Shown here piece after piece: positions 18,331-29,979 of a stretch of 40,526 nucleotides of DNA. Where the stretch lies: positions 555,981 to 596,506 of the forward strand of contig MU069462.1 in assembly GCA_002284615.2 (NCBI GenBank), in the 5' to 3' direction. The DNA comes from Dunaliella salina (Eukaryota > Chlorophyta > Chlorophyceae > Chlamydomonadales > Dunaliellaceae). Made by a program: the position numbers and the translations under genes. The notes under the pieces were generated by a model. The model had not been told where the DNA came from. It worked only from the letters and a program-made list of their open reading frames with translations, and did not search any database. Within the stretch, counting starts at the first letter, position 1; each line of letters starts with the position of its first letter.

Positions 18331-19290
18331 GTCTGTGTACTAGGCCTGCCCCTACAGGGCATTTGCTGAGGGCTTTTGTAATTTTTCTGCCTGCAATGTT
18401 ATGGCGTTCAGTTCTCATGTTGGAAATAATATGGTTTTGGCAGCCTGAGAGCCTGTGTAGTGCGCTGTCCAATGATGGCAGCCTGGAAGGGGGCAAGATG
18501 GATCAGTTGACCTTTTAAAACGTACTGCATGTTTTTGGTTGTAGAGGGTGCCCGTGCGGTACTGCAGGATGGTACGCTTCATGGGTACAGAGGTGTTGGG
18601 CATATTTCTGAAGGCATTGCTATTTTTTTTATCTACTTGTGGTAATAAGTGATAGTAAGAGTAGTAACATGTTTTGGCATTGGTATATCCAAGCTTGTGT
18701 TTAGAATGCATGTTGGATTTGAGAGCATCTTGAAGATTGGGGAGATAGGTGAGCTTGTGGGTGGGTGGTGGACCTGTAGATGTGCCTGCAGCATGCACTC
18801 TTTCTTCCTTGGCTAACCAGAAAATATTTGTAAATGGATTTCCACCAGGACCTGCACCAGGGATCTCCATGCCTGCCACACAGTTCTGAGCTTGCTTTGC
18901 CTGATGCTTTGCAACGGTATCTGCATATTCATTTCCAGCGATGCCAGCATGGAACTTCACCTTGTAAATTCGAATTTGGGTATGGAAGTCTATAATGAGC
19001 GTTGGAATCATTTGGAGGACGTCTCCTTGGATATGCCTCAGATGTCTTTCAGAATAAACAAGCTGTTTACGTATTTGATTGAAAGAGGTGAGGCTGTCTG
19101 GTACAATATCTGCATATTTGGTGATGATAGCAGCAGCAATTGCTGCTAATTAGCTCTAGTGATGGTTTTAATAATCCCGGCACCGTTTGGTTCTACGAAG
19201 TTCTTTGTCATGCTCAATCACTGTCACTGCACTTTTACGGTTTTGGAGGCAGGCAATACATGAAAGGTTTTACATCCAGAGTCGGCAAAA
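18331..19290 (-). pseudogene. LINE-B RNase H and CCHC segment, frameshifted
   Basis: Minus frames: AFADSGCK near 19290 (a diverged YTDGS), GAGIIKTIT, a frameshift, then DSLTSFNQIRKQL, KVKFHAGIAGNEYADTVAKHQ, YRTGTLYNQKHAVRFKR. After a second frameshift come LDSALHRLSGCQ and TERHNIAGR. At the RNase H catalytic Glu, LINE-A reads RAELAAI; here a one-base loss turns GCTGAATTA into GCTAATTAG, removing the Glu and giving a stop. The domain is therefore inactive. The same text recurs at 21080-22049. Confidence 0.8.
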
Positions 19291-19970
19291 GCCATCCGAC
19301 AAGGGACAGGTTCACTCGAGTTGAGGGCTTGGGGTGCGAGTGGACTGCTACTCTGCTTGCTCTTCATGCTGCTGCTTAGCTGTTCTTTGGGCTAGCTGCA
19401 GAGTGCTGGCTTGGCTGCAGCACACAGAAAATTCTTGGGGCAGACACAGCAGGTGTGGACCAGCTTCACCAGGTTAGCGTTACATCTGGGACAAGGCACC
19501 CCTGGCACAAGGCCAGGGATAACAGAAACGGAGCCAAACCTCAAGGGAAGGTGGAACAGAAAGTTAAATATAAGAGAACCCAATAAAACAACCCCACTTA
19601 AATAAGGTCACGCAATTACACCTCTTATGCACCTGGGCTTACTAAACAAAAAGCTAGACACTAGCAGCCAAGCTTAGAGACCAGGCCATTCAAAGATTAA
19701 CCACTATCAAAAACACTAGACACGCTCTTTGCTCTCAGGGGGCTTCTGGGAGGGGGTTTGCTGGGCGCGCGGCGGCGGAGGACGGGAGGAGAAGAGTCCG
19801 GGCGTCAAGAGGCATGGCGAGCAGTAACCCTCCAGACCTCCACTCGTTCTGTTTCTGGCTCTCTCCTAGGCTAGCTGTGTCTAGTGCAGGTTCTGAGGGC
19901 CTTCTGGTGAGGCCTCTAGCTTTCCAGTTAGAGGACCTTCCCTCTTTGCACGCGGCCTTTGGCTTGCGTT
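19291..19970 (-). other. Upstream LINE-B-linked region with a C4 zinc-ribbon-like frame
   Basis: The minus frame 19392-19583 contains VPCPRCNANLV, HTCCVCPKNF and two further Cys, a likely zinc-binding ribbon. After its TAG stop the same frame continues through KEQLSSSMKSKQSSSPLAPQ into the RNase H start (AFADSG). The two were therefore probably one reading frame. 19600-19970 on the minus strand holds a short GC-rich frame (MPLDARTLLLPSSAAARP) and no recognised domain. I cannot name the gene. Confidence 0.4.
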
Positions 19971-20224
19971 AACTTTTCCTTTCTTTTCTTTTCTTTTCTT
20001 TTCTTTTCTTTTTTTCTTTTTTTCTTTTCTTTTCTTTTCTTTTCTTTTCTTTTCTTTTCTTTTCTTTTCTTTTCTTTTCTTTTCTTTTCTTTTCTTTTCT
20101 TTTTTTCTTTTTTATTTTCTTTTCTTTTTTTCTTTTTTCTTTTCTTTTCTTTTTCTTTTTTCTTTTCTTTTCTTCCTTTCCTTTCCTTTCTTTTCTTTTC
20201 TTCCTTTTCTTTTCTTTTCTTTTC

Positions 20225-20255
<31 letters not shown>

Positions 20256-20299
20256 CTTTTCTTTTCTTTTCTTTTCTTTTCTTTTCTTTTCTTTTCTTT
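19971..20299. repeat. (TTTTC)n tract, first copy
   Basis: Long imperfect TTTTC array ending at the assembly gap. On the plus strand it looks like a LINE tail unit. The FFSFLFF-type translations are not genes. Confidence 0.95.
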
Positions 20300-21079
20300 N
20301 NNNNNNNNNNNNNNNNNNNNNNNNNNNNNNNNNNNNNNNNNNNNNNNNNNNNNNNNNNNNNNNNNNNNNNNNNNNNNNNNNNNNNNNNNNNNNNNNNNNN
20401 NNNNNNNNNNNNNNNNNNNNNNNNNNNNNNNNNNNNNNNNNNNNNNNNNNNNNNNNNNNNNNNNNNNNNNNNNNNNNNNNNNNNNNNNNNNNNNNNNNNN
20501 NNNNNNNNNNNNNNNNNNNNNNNNNNNNNNNNNNNNNNNNNNNNNNNNNNNNNNNNNNNNNNNNNNNNNNNNNNNNNNNNNNNNNNNNNNNNNNNNNNNN
20601 NNNNNNNNNNNNNNNNNNNNNNNNNNNNNNNNNNNNNNNNNNNNNNNNNNNNNNNNNNNNNNNNNNNNNNNNNNNNNNNNNNNNNNNNNNNNNNNNNNNN
20701 NNNNNNNNNNNNNNNNNNNNNNNNNNNNNNNNNNNNNNNNNNNNNNNNNNNNNNNNNNNNNNNNNNNNNNNNNNNNNNNNNNNNNNNNNNNNNNNNNNNN
20801 NNNNNNNNNNNNNNNNNNNNNNNNNNNNNNNNNNNNNNNNNNNNNNNNNNNNNNNNNNNNNNNNNNNNNNNNNNNNNNNNNNNNNNNNNNNNNNNNNNNN
20901 NNNNNNNNNNNNNNNNNNNNNNNNNNNNNNNNNNNNNNNNNNNNNNNNNNNNNNNNNNNNNNNNNNNNNNNNNNNNNNNNNNNNNNNNNNNNNNNNNNNN
21001 NNNNNNNNNNNNNNNNNNNNNNNNNNNNNNNNNNNNNNNNNNNNNNNNNNNNNNNNNNNNNNNNNNNNNNNNNNNNNNN
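20300..21079. other. Assembly gap (780 N)
   Basis: Run of unknown bases. The sequence after it (21080 onward) repeats the sequence from 18321 onward, so the true gap may not exist. Confidence 0.99.
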
Positions 21080-22983
21080 CGCTTCCTATGTCTGTGTACT
21101 AGGCCTGCCCCTACAGGGCATTTGCTGAGGGCTTTTGTAATTTTTCTGCCTGCAATGTTATGGCGTTCAGTTCTCATGTTGGAAATAATATGGTTTTGGC
21201 AGCCTGAGAGCCTGTGTAGTGCGCTGTCCAATGATGGCAGCCTGGAAGGGGGCAAGATGGATCAGTTGACCTTTTAAAACGTACTGCATGTTTTTGGTTG
21301 TAGAGGGTGCCCGTGCGGTACTGCAGGATGGTACGCTTCATGGGTACAGAGGTGTTGGGCATATTTCTGAAGGCATTGCTATTTTTTTTATCTACTTGTG
21401 GTAATAAGTGATAGTAAGAGTAGTAACATGTTTTGGCATTGGTATATCCAAGCTTGTGTTTAGAATGCATGTTGGATTTGAGAGCATCTTGAAGATTGGG
21501 GAGATAGGTGAGCTTGTGGGTGGGTGGTGGACCTGTAGATGTGCCTGCAGCATGCACTCTTTCTTCCTTGGCTAACCAGAAAATATTTGTAAATGGATTT
21601 CCACCAGGACCTGCACCAGGGATCTCCATGCCTGCCACACAGTTCTGAGCTTGCTTTGCCTGATGCTTTGCAACGGTATCTGCATATTCATTTCCAGCGA
21701 TGCCAGCATGGAACTTCACCTTGTAAATTCGAATTTGGGTATGGAAGTCTATAATGAGCGTTGGAATCATTTGGAGGACGTCTCCTTGGATATGCCTCAG
21801 ATGTCTTTCAGAATAAACAAGCTGTTTACGTATTTGATTGAAAGAGGTGAGGCTGTCTGGTACAATATCTGCATATTTGGTGATGATAGCAGCAGCAATT
21901 GCTGCTAATTAGCTCTAGTGATGGTTTTAATAATCCCGGCACCGTTTGGTTCTACGAAGTTCTTTGTCATGCTCAATCACTGTCACTGCACTTTTACGGT
22001 TTTGGAGGCAGGCAATACATGAAAGGTTTTACATCCAGAGTCGGCAAAAGCCATCCGACAAGGGACAGGTTCACTCGAGTTGAGGGCTTGGGGTGCGAGT
22101 GGACTGCTACTCTGCTTGCTCTTCATGCTGCTGCTTAGCTGTTCTTTGGGCTAGCTGCAGAGTGCTGGCTTGGCTGCAGCACACAGAAAATTCTTGGGGC
22201 AGACACAGCAGGTGTGGACCAGCTTCACCAGGTTAGCGTTACATCTGGGACAAGGCACCCCTGGCACAAGGCCAGGGATAACAGAAACGGAGCCAAACCT
22301 CAAGGGAAGGTGGAACAGAAAGTTAAATATAAGAGAACCCAATAAAACAACCCCACTTAAATAAGGTCACGCAATTACACCTCTTATGCACCTGGGCTTA
22401 CTAAACAAAAAGCTAGACACTAGCAGCCAAGCTTAGAGACCAGGCCATTCAAAGATTAACCACTATCAAAAACACTAGACACGCTCTTTGCTCTCAGGGG
22501 GCTTCTGGGAGGGGGTTTGCTGGGCGCGCGGCGGCGGAGGACGGGAGGAGAAGAGTCCGGGCGTCAAGAGGCATGGCGAGCAGTAACCCTCCAGACCTCC
22601 ACTCGTTCTGTTTCTGGCTCTCTCCTAGGCTAGCTGTGTCTAGTGCAGGTTCTGAGGGCCTTCTGGTGAGGCCTCTAGCTTTCCAGTTAGAGGACCTTCC
22701 CTCTTTGCACGCGGCCTTTGGCTTGCGTTAACTTTTCCTTTCTTTTCTTTTCTTTTCTTTTCTTTTCTTTTTTTCTTTTTTTCTTTTCTTTTCTTTTCTT
22801 TTCTTTTCTTTTCTTTTCTTTTCTTTTCTTTTCTTTTCTTTTCTTTTCTTTTCTTTTCTTTTTTTCTTTTTTATTTTCTTTTCTTTTTTTCTTTTTTCTT
22901 TTCTTTTCTTTTTCTTTTTTCTTTTCTTTTCTTCCTTTCCTTTCCTTTCTTTTCTTTTCTTCCTTTTCTTTTCTTTTCTTTTC

Positions 22984-23014
<31 letters not shown>

Positions 23015-23058
23015 CTTTTCTTTTCTTTTCTTTTCTTTTCTTTTCTTTTCTTTTCTTT
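21080..23058. repeat. Second copy of 18321-20299 (1979 bp)
   Basis: Base-for-base the same as 18321-20299 wherever I compared them, at an offset of 2759, including the irregular interruptions of the (TTTTC)n tract. It re-presents the LINE-B RNase H/CCHC segment (21080-22049), the zinc-ribbon frame (22151-22342, minus) and most of the pyrimidine tract. The lack of any divergence, ending exactly at the gap, points to unmerged contig ends, although a recent tandem duplication is possible. Confidence 0.9.
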
Positions 23059-23142
23059 TCTTTTCTTTTCTTTTCTTTTCTTCCTTTTCTTTTCTTTTCT
23101 TTTCTCTTCTCTCATTTTCTTTCCTTTTCTTTTCTTTTCTTT
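22730..23142. repeat. (TTTTC)n tract, second copy
   Basis: Same tract as 19971-20299 but running on to 23142, so it shows the full length. It ends at GCTATAACTTTG of a TIR-family fragment. Confidence 0.95.
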
Positions 23143-23770
23143 GCTATAACTTTGCTCCAAAGGCTTGTGCCGGGACAAATGCTGGTGCATTGGTATTTTT
23201 TTTGCATTTTTTTGGTCCTGGCACTTGTGACTAGAGCCAAACTAACCCTGGTCAAAGTTTGGCTGGAAATCTGAGCAAAGCTCAGAATCTCGAACCCAAT
23301 TTTTATTTTTTTTGCCTATTAATGGTAGCAGAGATGCTTAGAAAAAGTCAAAGAGACAGAAACAAAGCTCCTTGTGTGAAAACAGAGATGAGGCCCTAAT
23401 CATGAAGGTTCAGAAGGCCACCTTGGAGGGCCAACCGACCCTCAGACATTCTCACCCACCCTGACCCAGGCATGCTACCAATTGACCCCATTTTTTTTGC
23501 AATGGTGTTAAATATATGACAAATACACTCCTCAGGGTAAATTTGACAAAAAAGGTGTGTGGTGGAAAATTCCGTCTTCCCCCTTTAAATTTATGAGCAC
23601 CCTAGCTCGCAAATTGAGCCGATTTTTACAATTTTCCTCGCGAGTCATGTATTTAAAATCAAAGAACATAATTGCATAAGAAATTTGGGACAGGTCGGCC
23701 AAAGAGGAAAAGTTTCCTGTGTGTTAGACCCCCAAGTGGCCAAGTTTTGGCCACTGGACAGGACCCACCC
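23143..23770 (+). mobile_element. TIR-family fragment, copy G
   Basis: Begins GCTATAACTTTGCTCC and keeps the order of blocks seen in 16486-17130: CAAAGTTTGGCTG, CAGACATTCTCACCCACCCTGACCCAG, CCAATTGACCCC, GCACCCTAGCTC, CAAGT...GGCCAAG. Both TIRs are missing. It ends about 340 bp before the PGK start codon. Confidence 0.7.
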
Positions 23771-24110
23771 GATTCCTCTAATGAGAGGACATGAACGGAG
23801 GTTGGATGTGGATTTGCAGTGACGGCAACATGATGCAAAGAGAACAATTTTGGGAGGCAGGGTGTGTTGACCCAACAGACTCTTGCACGAGCAGCATCAC
23901 TTAGGCGTCCATTTTCTCTAAAATTATGCTTGCTTCAGATTTTTATTTCCCCGAGTTTGGGCTCCGTGGGCACGCAGTTAGGGTGAATGCATCAACCGAA
24001 TCATTTTCTAACCGAATCATGGGAACTAACCCTGAAAGCCAAGCAAACAACGTGTTGGCCACTTTTCTTTATTCAGCAGGATAAGCAGTTTCAATCCCAG
24101 CACACGAAAC
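23771..24110 (+). promoter_or_regulatory. Upstream region of PGK
   Basis: About 340 bp between a transposon fragment and the PGK ATG, which must hold the proximal promoter and 5' UTR. No clear TATA box is seen. AACCGAATCAT occurs twice, at 23994-24004 and 24010-24020, as a possible but unproven element. The start context is GAAACATGAG, A/C-rich before the ATG as is common in green algae. Confidence 0.4.
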
Positions 24111-26499
24111 ATGAGCGCGATGATGATGCAGCGCAACAACCTGATGGCTCAGCAGGTGGCTGGGCGCCGCTTTGCTCGCCCATCCTTGCGCCGTGCTCCG
24201 GTGTCTGTGAAGGCTGCCAAGGTGTCTGTGGGTGACATGGGCAAGGCCGATCTCGAGGGCAAGGTTGTGCTGGTGAGGAGTGACCTGAACGTGCCTATGG
24301 ACAAGGCATCCGGTGCCATCACTGATGACACCCGCATCCGGGCTGCCTGCCCCACCCTCAAGTACCTGTCCGACAATGGCGCCAAGATCCTGCTGACCAG
24401 CCACCTGGTGCGTGTGTGGAAGCAGCTCGAGGGTGTATGGCCCCTCGTAAAGATGGGTTTTTGCATTCCAGCCTGGAAGCCCCTTTTCACCCAGCACACT
24501 TTCTTCCACTCCAGCTGCAACTGTCATCAGCATGATTAATGTGGGGAGCCCTGCATGCATCTGATGCTCATCGTGCCTTATCCAGGCAGGAAATCACCAT
24601 CTTCACACTCATTCATCATCACTGTTCACACCCCTCCCCCCCCCCCCNCCNCCCCGTGTCCACGCCACGCAGGGCCGCCCCAAGGGCGAGAACAGGGAGG
24701 AGGACAAGAAGAAGTTCTCCCTGGCGCCCGTGGCCACCCGCCTGGAGGAGCGCCTGGGCAAGAAGGTGTGGGCGCGCTGGGACTTGCCATGCATTAATCC
24801 TTGCATGAAGTCGAGGGCCTAGACTGATCGTGCTTGCTTTGTCGTGCATCATACGACCAGACTCGATGCCAGCAGGGAAGCATTCGTCATCATCAATGAT
24901 GAACAAATGGGGTTGCGCACACAGCAACTGCTGACGCACCCTCTGTCCCTCTTTTCCCTCCCCCACGAAAACGCGCAGGTGGTGTTCGTGGAGGACTGCA
25001 TTGGCGAGCCCGTCGACAAGGCTGTCGCCGCCATGGCCAATGGCGAGGTGTGTGGGCCCGTGTTGATGACGGTGATGTGTGCTTGCAGAACTGAAATGTC
25101 CAATAGGCAACATTCCCAGAACGTTCCCGCTTCAATTCAATTCACAGCATCACTTTTAATCATTGTCCAACAGCGTCATTTTTCACCTTTGTGCAAGGTA
25201 ATCACTCCTTATGCTAAATGACTGTTTAAGGCAGCAGTTCTGCATGCCCATGCTGTTCAGGTGGCCCTGCTGGAGAATGTGCGCTTCTACAAGCAGGAGG
25301 AGAAGAATGACTCTGAGTTTGCCAAGCAGGTGCGCAAATCAGGAGGTTTGGCTGAAAGAATTCCCAACTGAAGACCTCTTGGTGGGTGCAGCTTGGTGGC
25401 AAAGCATTCAAGATGGTCTTCAACATTGGCTCATGTCACATCCTCAAGGACCAATGTCAATTCCACGTCAAAGCTTATGTAAGCAGCATACCAATTTTTG
25501 AAAGGAATAATTCAAGCTACACCTGTCCTCGCCTGCCCCTGCTGCAGCTTGCTTCCAAGGCAGACATGTACGTGAACGATGCTTTCGGCACTGCCCACCG
25601 TGCACATGCTTCCACTGAGGGTGTGACCAAGCACGTGTCCAAGTCCCTGTCTGGCTTCCTGCTGCAGAAGGAGCTTGACTACCTGGATGGTACGTCTTAA
25701 TTACTCATGGGGGCAATTGAAGCAGTATTTGTGAATGTGCAGCTTTGTATTAGCTTGTACGGTGAAATTTGGAGATTGGGAAGCAGCGGCCTTCCTTTTA
25801 ATGTACCCATTAATTGAAAACCCAGACAGTGGTGTTTATGACATTCTGTGTTTTTGTTGCTGAGTTCCTTTGGGCTTGGGAGAAGTAGTAAAGGAGCCTT
25901 TTTTTTTTTCTTCTCTCTTTTCATAATGAACCTGTCAGTTTGTTAGAAGTAGTAGAGACGAAGTGTTGCATACATGATACTTGGCTCAAACTTCCCCTTA
26001 GTTCTACACTTGGTTTCAGGTGCAGTCCATTCTACCCTTTGCTTTTGCAGGTGCCGTGGCTAACCCTGCCAAGCCCTTCGTGGCTATCGTGGGTGGCTCC
26101 AAGGTGTCCACGAAGATCACTGTGGTGGAGTCCCTGATGGAGAAGGCTCAGAAGATCATCATCGGTGGTGGCATGATCTTCACTTTCTTCAAGGCCCGCG
26201 GCCTAAACGTGGGTACCCGCTTTGATTAATGTATGAATCATTTCTGCGCTGTTCCTAGGGTCATGCTTGCTCTACCGGTACTTAACCATCAAGCTGTCCC
26301 TTTGGAACCCTTTATTATTAACATTTCATCTGTGTGGACATTTGCAACACGCCATGTTAATCAACTCTAACACAACAGGTTGAGCAAAATGCAATCTTTT
26401 GCTGGGTGCATCACCAACAGGTAATGCAGGTAGACATTTTACGCGGAACAAGCAGTGTGCATTTGCTGCAAGAGTCTTGTGCACTTGCAGCTCGAATGC

Positions 26500-26536
<37 letters not shown>

Positions 26537-29500
26537 ATGCACACTCCGCCTTTAGGTTGGCTCCTCCTTGGTGGAGGATGACAAGCTGGACCTGGCCAAG
26601 AAGCTGGAGGCCATGGCCAAGGAGAAGGGTGTGGAGCTGCTGCTGCCCACTGATGTGGTGATGGCAGACAAGTTTGCCCCCGATGCCAACACCAAGGTAT
26701 GAACCTGCAGGGTAGTTGCACTGATTTGCTCAGATATCTGTTAACAAACACTTTTTTGCACACTCCTTGATTCAGACAAAGTAACCAGAGGGGTCAGCTG
26801 GCCAATTTGCCAGACATGCTATCAGAGGTGGGCGACGGGCCCAATTTGCTGAAAATGTTCCTTCCCACCAATATTTTCCAAACCTGACCATGCCAACCAT
26901 TACAACCAGTAAAAACTAAGTTCACCAAAAAATGAAGAAAATTGGGGGACCCTAGATCACCCTCCTGGCCTCTGAGGATCACCATTAGATGCCCCACGGC
27001 TCCACTCTGGGGCCATTTTTCACTCCCAGAATTGGCAATGACTCCTACATACATTGCCAACATCCTCCATAAATGGTAAAGTAGGAAGTCAAAACTTGAC
27101 CTTTTTGGCACCCCACGTGCTGGATTTAAGGTAAATGGCTGAAATTCTTTACCTGACCAACCAATGAGTCTTTTCACTCCTTTTTTTTTTCCCAATGTTT
27201 TTTTTGGTACAAGGCAGGAGGGTAAAAAAAAAGTAGTGGAACACCCCTCAAAAAATGGGTGGGACCCCCCTGACCCACCCACCCACCCCAAAACCCCCCT
27301 TGCAGTAACCCTACGCGGACAAAAAGGGTACCAATCTGCTCCTTTTTGGAATAGCTATCCATCGGCATACTCACCATACTGGAAAAGTAAGTTGCAGTAG
27401 AGTTATGGGACAAAAACTGAGCAGCGGTCGCCCATGCATACCTGCCCTTCCAGGCACCCACAAGTGGCTTCCAAGTCCACTAACTGCCCTCCTGACTTCA
27501 CCATGCATAATAATATCATACATTGTCACCATCCTGGAAGTTTGAACTGATTTGCCGCATGTTCGCCTCTACACCCCCTACCGCCCACACCCTTGCGCGC
27601 ATGGCACTGACTCCCAGAGGCTGAGTGAATTCCTTGGGGATGAATACATTCGTGATTACTGGTCCTTTCGTGGACTTGAGCCACCATAATTCGTCTGTGA
27701 ATGCATGAGGACATGCATTCTAAAAGGGGGAGCTCTGTAACGGTGGCAGTCTAACATGAAATTCGCCAATAATTCGCAAAACATAATTCGTAAAATATAA
27801 TTTGGCGAAGTTGGTATCTGTACATCGTTTGCAGAATTCATTAGTGCCAACGTGTGATCTTGCATAAAAACGCTATCGCATAAATCGGGGCAGTAGTTAT
27901 TAAATAGACGCTACAGCATCCGCGCTGGGGGTTTCGTAGCCTCCTGCCCCAGAACAATCTCTGTTACAATTTCTGCTCCATCCTGGGGCCAATTTTCACC
28001 CTCATCATTATTTTTCACAACTTCATATGCCAACATGCTGCATATGTAAAAAATAGGAAAGGATGACGTCAAATTTCGACATTTGGCACCCTTATGATGC
28101 AATTTTCTAAGGAAAGTGGCTGAAATTCTGTATCTCACCAGCCACTGGATCTTTTCACTCCAATTCTTTCGCAATGTTTTTTCTTTTAGGACTACAAATC
28201 ACCATAAATCACCCAATTTGGTGCAGTGGGTGATCTGGAATGGAAGCTTGGTGGTGAACACCAAGTTTAACACTACAGCCGTAGCTGATAAAGCAAGTTG
28301 CTGTAAAGGACACCTGTTCAGTATGGCAGACACATTGTATGACATTTTGCAGGTGGTGAGCATTAATAACATGGAGGAGGGCTGGATGGGTCTGGACATT
28401 GGACCTGACTCCATCAAGTTCTTCCAGGTGGGTCTTGGGCTGCGCTGGCTCAATGCTGCTCGTGGTAAGAATGGGGACAGGGCACAGCTCTGTGTGCACA
28501 CATGCCTTCAGTGGCTTAGCTGACTTTGTCCGCCCACCTGTATCTGCTCTTGTGCTTTTTCTCTTGTCACTTGATGTTTGTGTGAATGTGTGTCATCATC
28601 ACCTCAGGATGCCTTGGCTGATGCCAAGACCGTGGTGTGGAACGGCCCCATGGGTGTGTTTGAGATGCCAGCCTTCGCCAAGGGTACCCTGGTGAGTGTG
28701 CAAATACTGAGGCTGATTTATGAGCCTTCAACTCTTGCTTATCAGTGTTATGGCTCCTTGATTAATTGTGTTCCTTGTACTGATGCATTTGTTTTGCTGG
28801 AGCGCTTGTTGAAGGTGCGGTGACGTGGAATTGCTTTTTGGAACCTGCTCATGCACCATGGATCACCTGAACTGAGCCAACCCCTCCGCACTCCTTGCAA
28901 TCCATTTGCCTTAACATACTTGAGAGGCCCTGCAGTGGCAAGAAGTCACTGAACATTAATTTCCTCGCCCTCCTAGTGTTGAACTTGCATGGCATGCTCA
29001 GGCATTGCCTGCCTGCCTGCTGACACTACAGACGGTGGCCCGAGCGAATTTCTGCACACTTCAGTGCTCTGTTCGAGTTTTCCTTGCTTTACTGCTTTGC
29101 TCTGGTGCTTGTCAATCCTCATCCAAGAGGGCCTCCTCACCTCTTTCATGGAATAAACTGTACATCGGCCCAGGGATTGCAATGCTGTATCTATGCACTT
29201 GACATCACCTTCAAGTTCAAAATGGAAGAAGGGTGCATTAATGTTTGCTACTGAGGTATACCCTAAATGTCTTCAAGTCCCTCATTGTATGAGGATGGGG
29301 CACATTGGAGAGGTGTCTGCATAGGAGTGGCACTTGGGTTTCAGATTTAGCAGTTGGCTAAGGCATTAGGCAGGAATTTGGAGAATTGCGCCCTTGTCAT
29401 TTTGAATAGGTGGACAAGGATAAGAAAATGGATGTCCCATTTCCCAGGAATGGGTGGTGTAGCCTCCGCGTATAACAAGGGTGAAGACAAGAAAATGGGA

Positions 29501-29979
29501 CTTAGAGGGAAGCAGGGGGGGCGCCCGTTCGCCCTTGCAACTGAGCAGGCGGTGCTGCAGCTTTCCATGAAGCAGCACGCCCAACTCCGCATAAGCACGT
29601 GTGCTGCTGCAATGGATCATGGCACTTTGAGAAGGTAGCAACATGTAGGTGCAGCAGTGTCCAGAGCTGAGGTGCATGTGTCTGGTCATCTGCATGTGTG
29701 CACATACCTCCTGCAGTACCGCATGGTCTTACACAACTACACAAATACTTACATACCATCCCTTCACTTCTCATCCATTTGCAGGGTGTGGCTCAGACCC
29801 TGGCTGGTTTGACCCCCAAGGGCTGCACCACCATTGTGGGCGGTGGTGACTCCGTGGCTGCCGCTGAGCAGGCTGGCATTACTGAGTCCATCTCCCACGT
29901 GTCCACTGGTGGCGGTGCTTCCCTAGAGCTGTTGGAGGGCAAGGTGCTGCCTGGTGTGGCTGCCCTGAACGAGAAGTAA
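24111..29979 (+). CDS. PGK: Chloroplast-type phosphoglycerate kinase, 10 exons
   Basis: Catalyses 1,3-bisphosphoglycerate + ADP = 3-phosphoglycerate + ATP; the plastid form runs the reverse direction in the Calvin cycle. Exons: 24111-24407, 24673-24765, 24979-25047, 25261-25329, 25548-25689, 26051-26208, 26556-26696, 28353-28427, 28608-28691, 29785-29979. They join to 440 codons plus TAA. All introns are GT-AG; only intron 5 is phase 1, the rest phase 0. Residues 1-35 are Met/Arg/Ala-rich and resemble a plastid transit peptide. Motifs: VRSDLNVP (55-62), TSHLGRPKG (96-104), [11 protein letters not shown] (186-196), VGGSK (237-241), WNGPMGVFE (359-367), GGGDSVAA (395-402), [13 protein letters not shown] (416-428). 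No frame break. Intron 7 (1656 bp) holds TIR-family fragments; intron 1 has two Ns in poly-C. Plastid location is inferred. Confidence 0.97.
26500..26532. repeat. (CA)n microsatellite in PGK intron 6
   Basis: About 16 CA units, 24 bases before the intron 6 acceptor (TTTAG at 26551-26555). Length variation here could touch the branch point/acceptor region. Confidence 0.95.
26786..27230 (+). mobile_element. TIR-family fragment, copy H, in PGK intron 7
   Basis: Begins CAGAGGGGTCAGCTGGCCAA, the full left terminus, followed by TTTGCCAGACATGCT, GGACCCTAGATCACCCTCCT, and AAATGGCTGAAATTC with CTGACCAACCAATGAG. The right end is not found. The family resumes as a separate fragment at 27930. Confidence 0.75.
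27231..27929 (+). other. Intron 7 interior, unclassified
   Basis: Non-coding sequence between two TIR-family fragments. It has short inverted repeats GAATGCAT/ATGCATTC (27698-27721) and TTCGCCAA/TTGGCGAA (about 27761-27808) and several AATTCG motifs. I do not recognise a family. Confidence 0.5.
27930..28290 (+). mobile_element. TIR-family fragment, copy I, in PGK intron 7
   Basis: Shares CATCCTGGGGCCAATTTTCACC, AGTGGCTGAAATTCTGTATC, CACTGGATCTTTTCACTCC and CCAATTTGGTGCAGTGGGTG with other copies. It overlaps the central part of copy H in content, so it is a second insertion and not the other half of H. It ends about 60 bp before the exon 8 acceptor. Confidence 0.7.

Larger units (their letters stand above)
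16320..19290 (-). mobile_element. LINE-B copy interrupted by a TIR element
   Basis: Minus-strand LINE relic. The 3' UTR (16320-16438) has AAAGAAAAAACTATGTAGGCAG and CTACATCAATTAAGG. Copy F (16439-17687) interrupts it, and the UTR and coding end resume at 17688. Upstream coding remnants reach RNase H at about 19290. Several frameshifts and stops make it inactive. It contains no Ns. It is the best preserved LINE-B copy in the window. Confidence 0.85.

Noticed and set aside
18321..23058. Recent segmental duplication carrying duplicated genes
   Set aside because: Preferred reading is unmerged contig overlap because the copies are identical and abut the N gap; a real duplication is not excluded.
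19959..23190. Long frames of Phe/Ser/Leu or Lys/Glu/Arg across the pyrimidine tracts and the N gap
   Set aside because: They are translations of (TTTTC)n and of Ns, with no independent coding evidence.
24149..25135. Several minus-strand frames over PGK exons 1-3
   Set aside because: Antisense shadows of the PGK exons and introns; the forward exons match PGK motifs in order.
26786..28290. One single large transposon filling PGK intron 7
   Set aside because: The two fragments overlap in family content and no right-hand TIR is found, so they are separate partial copies.
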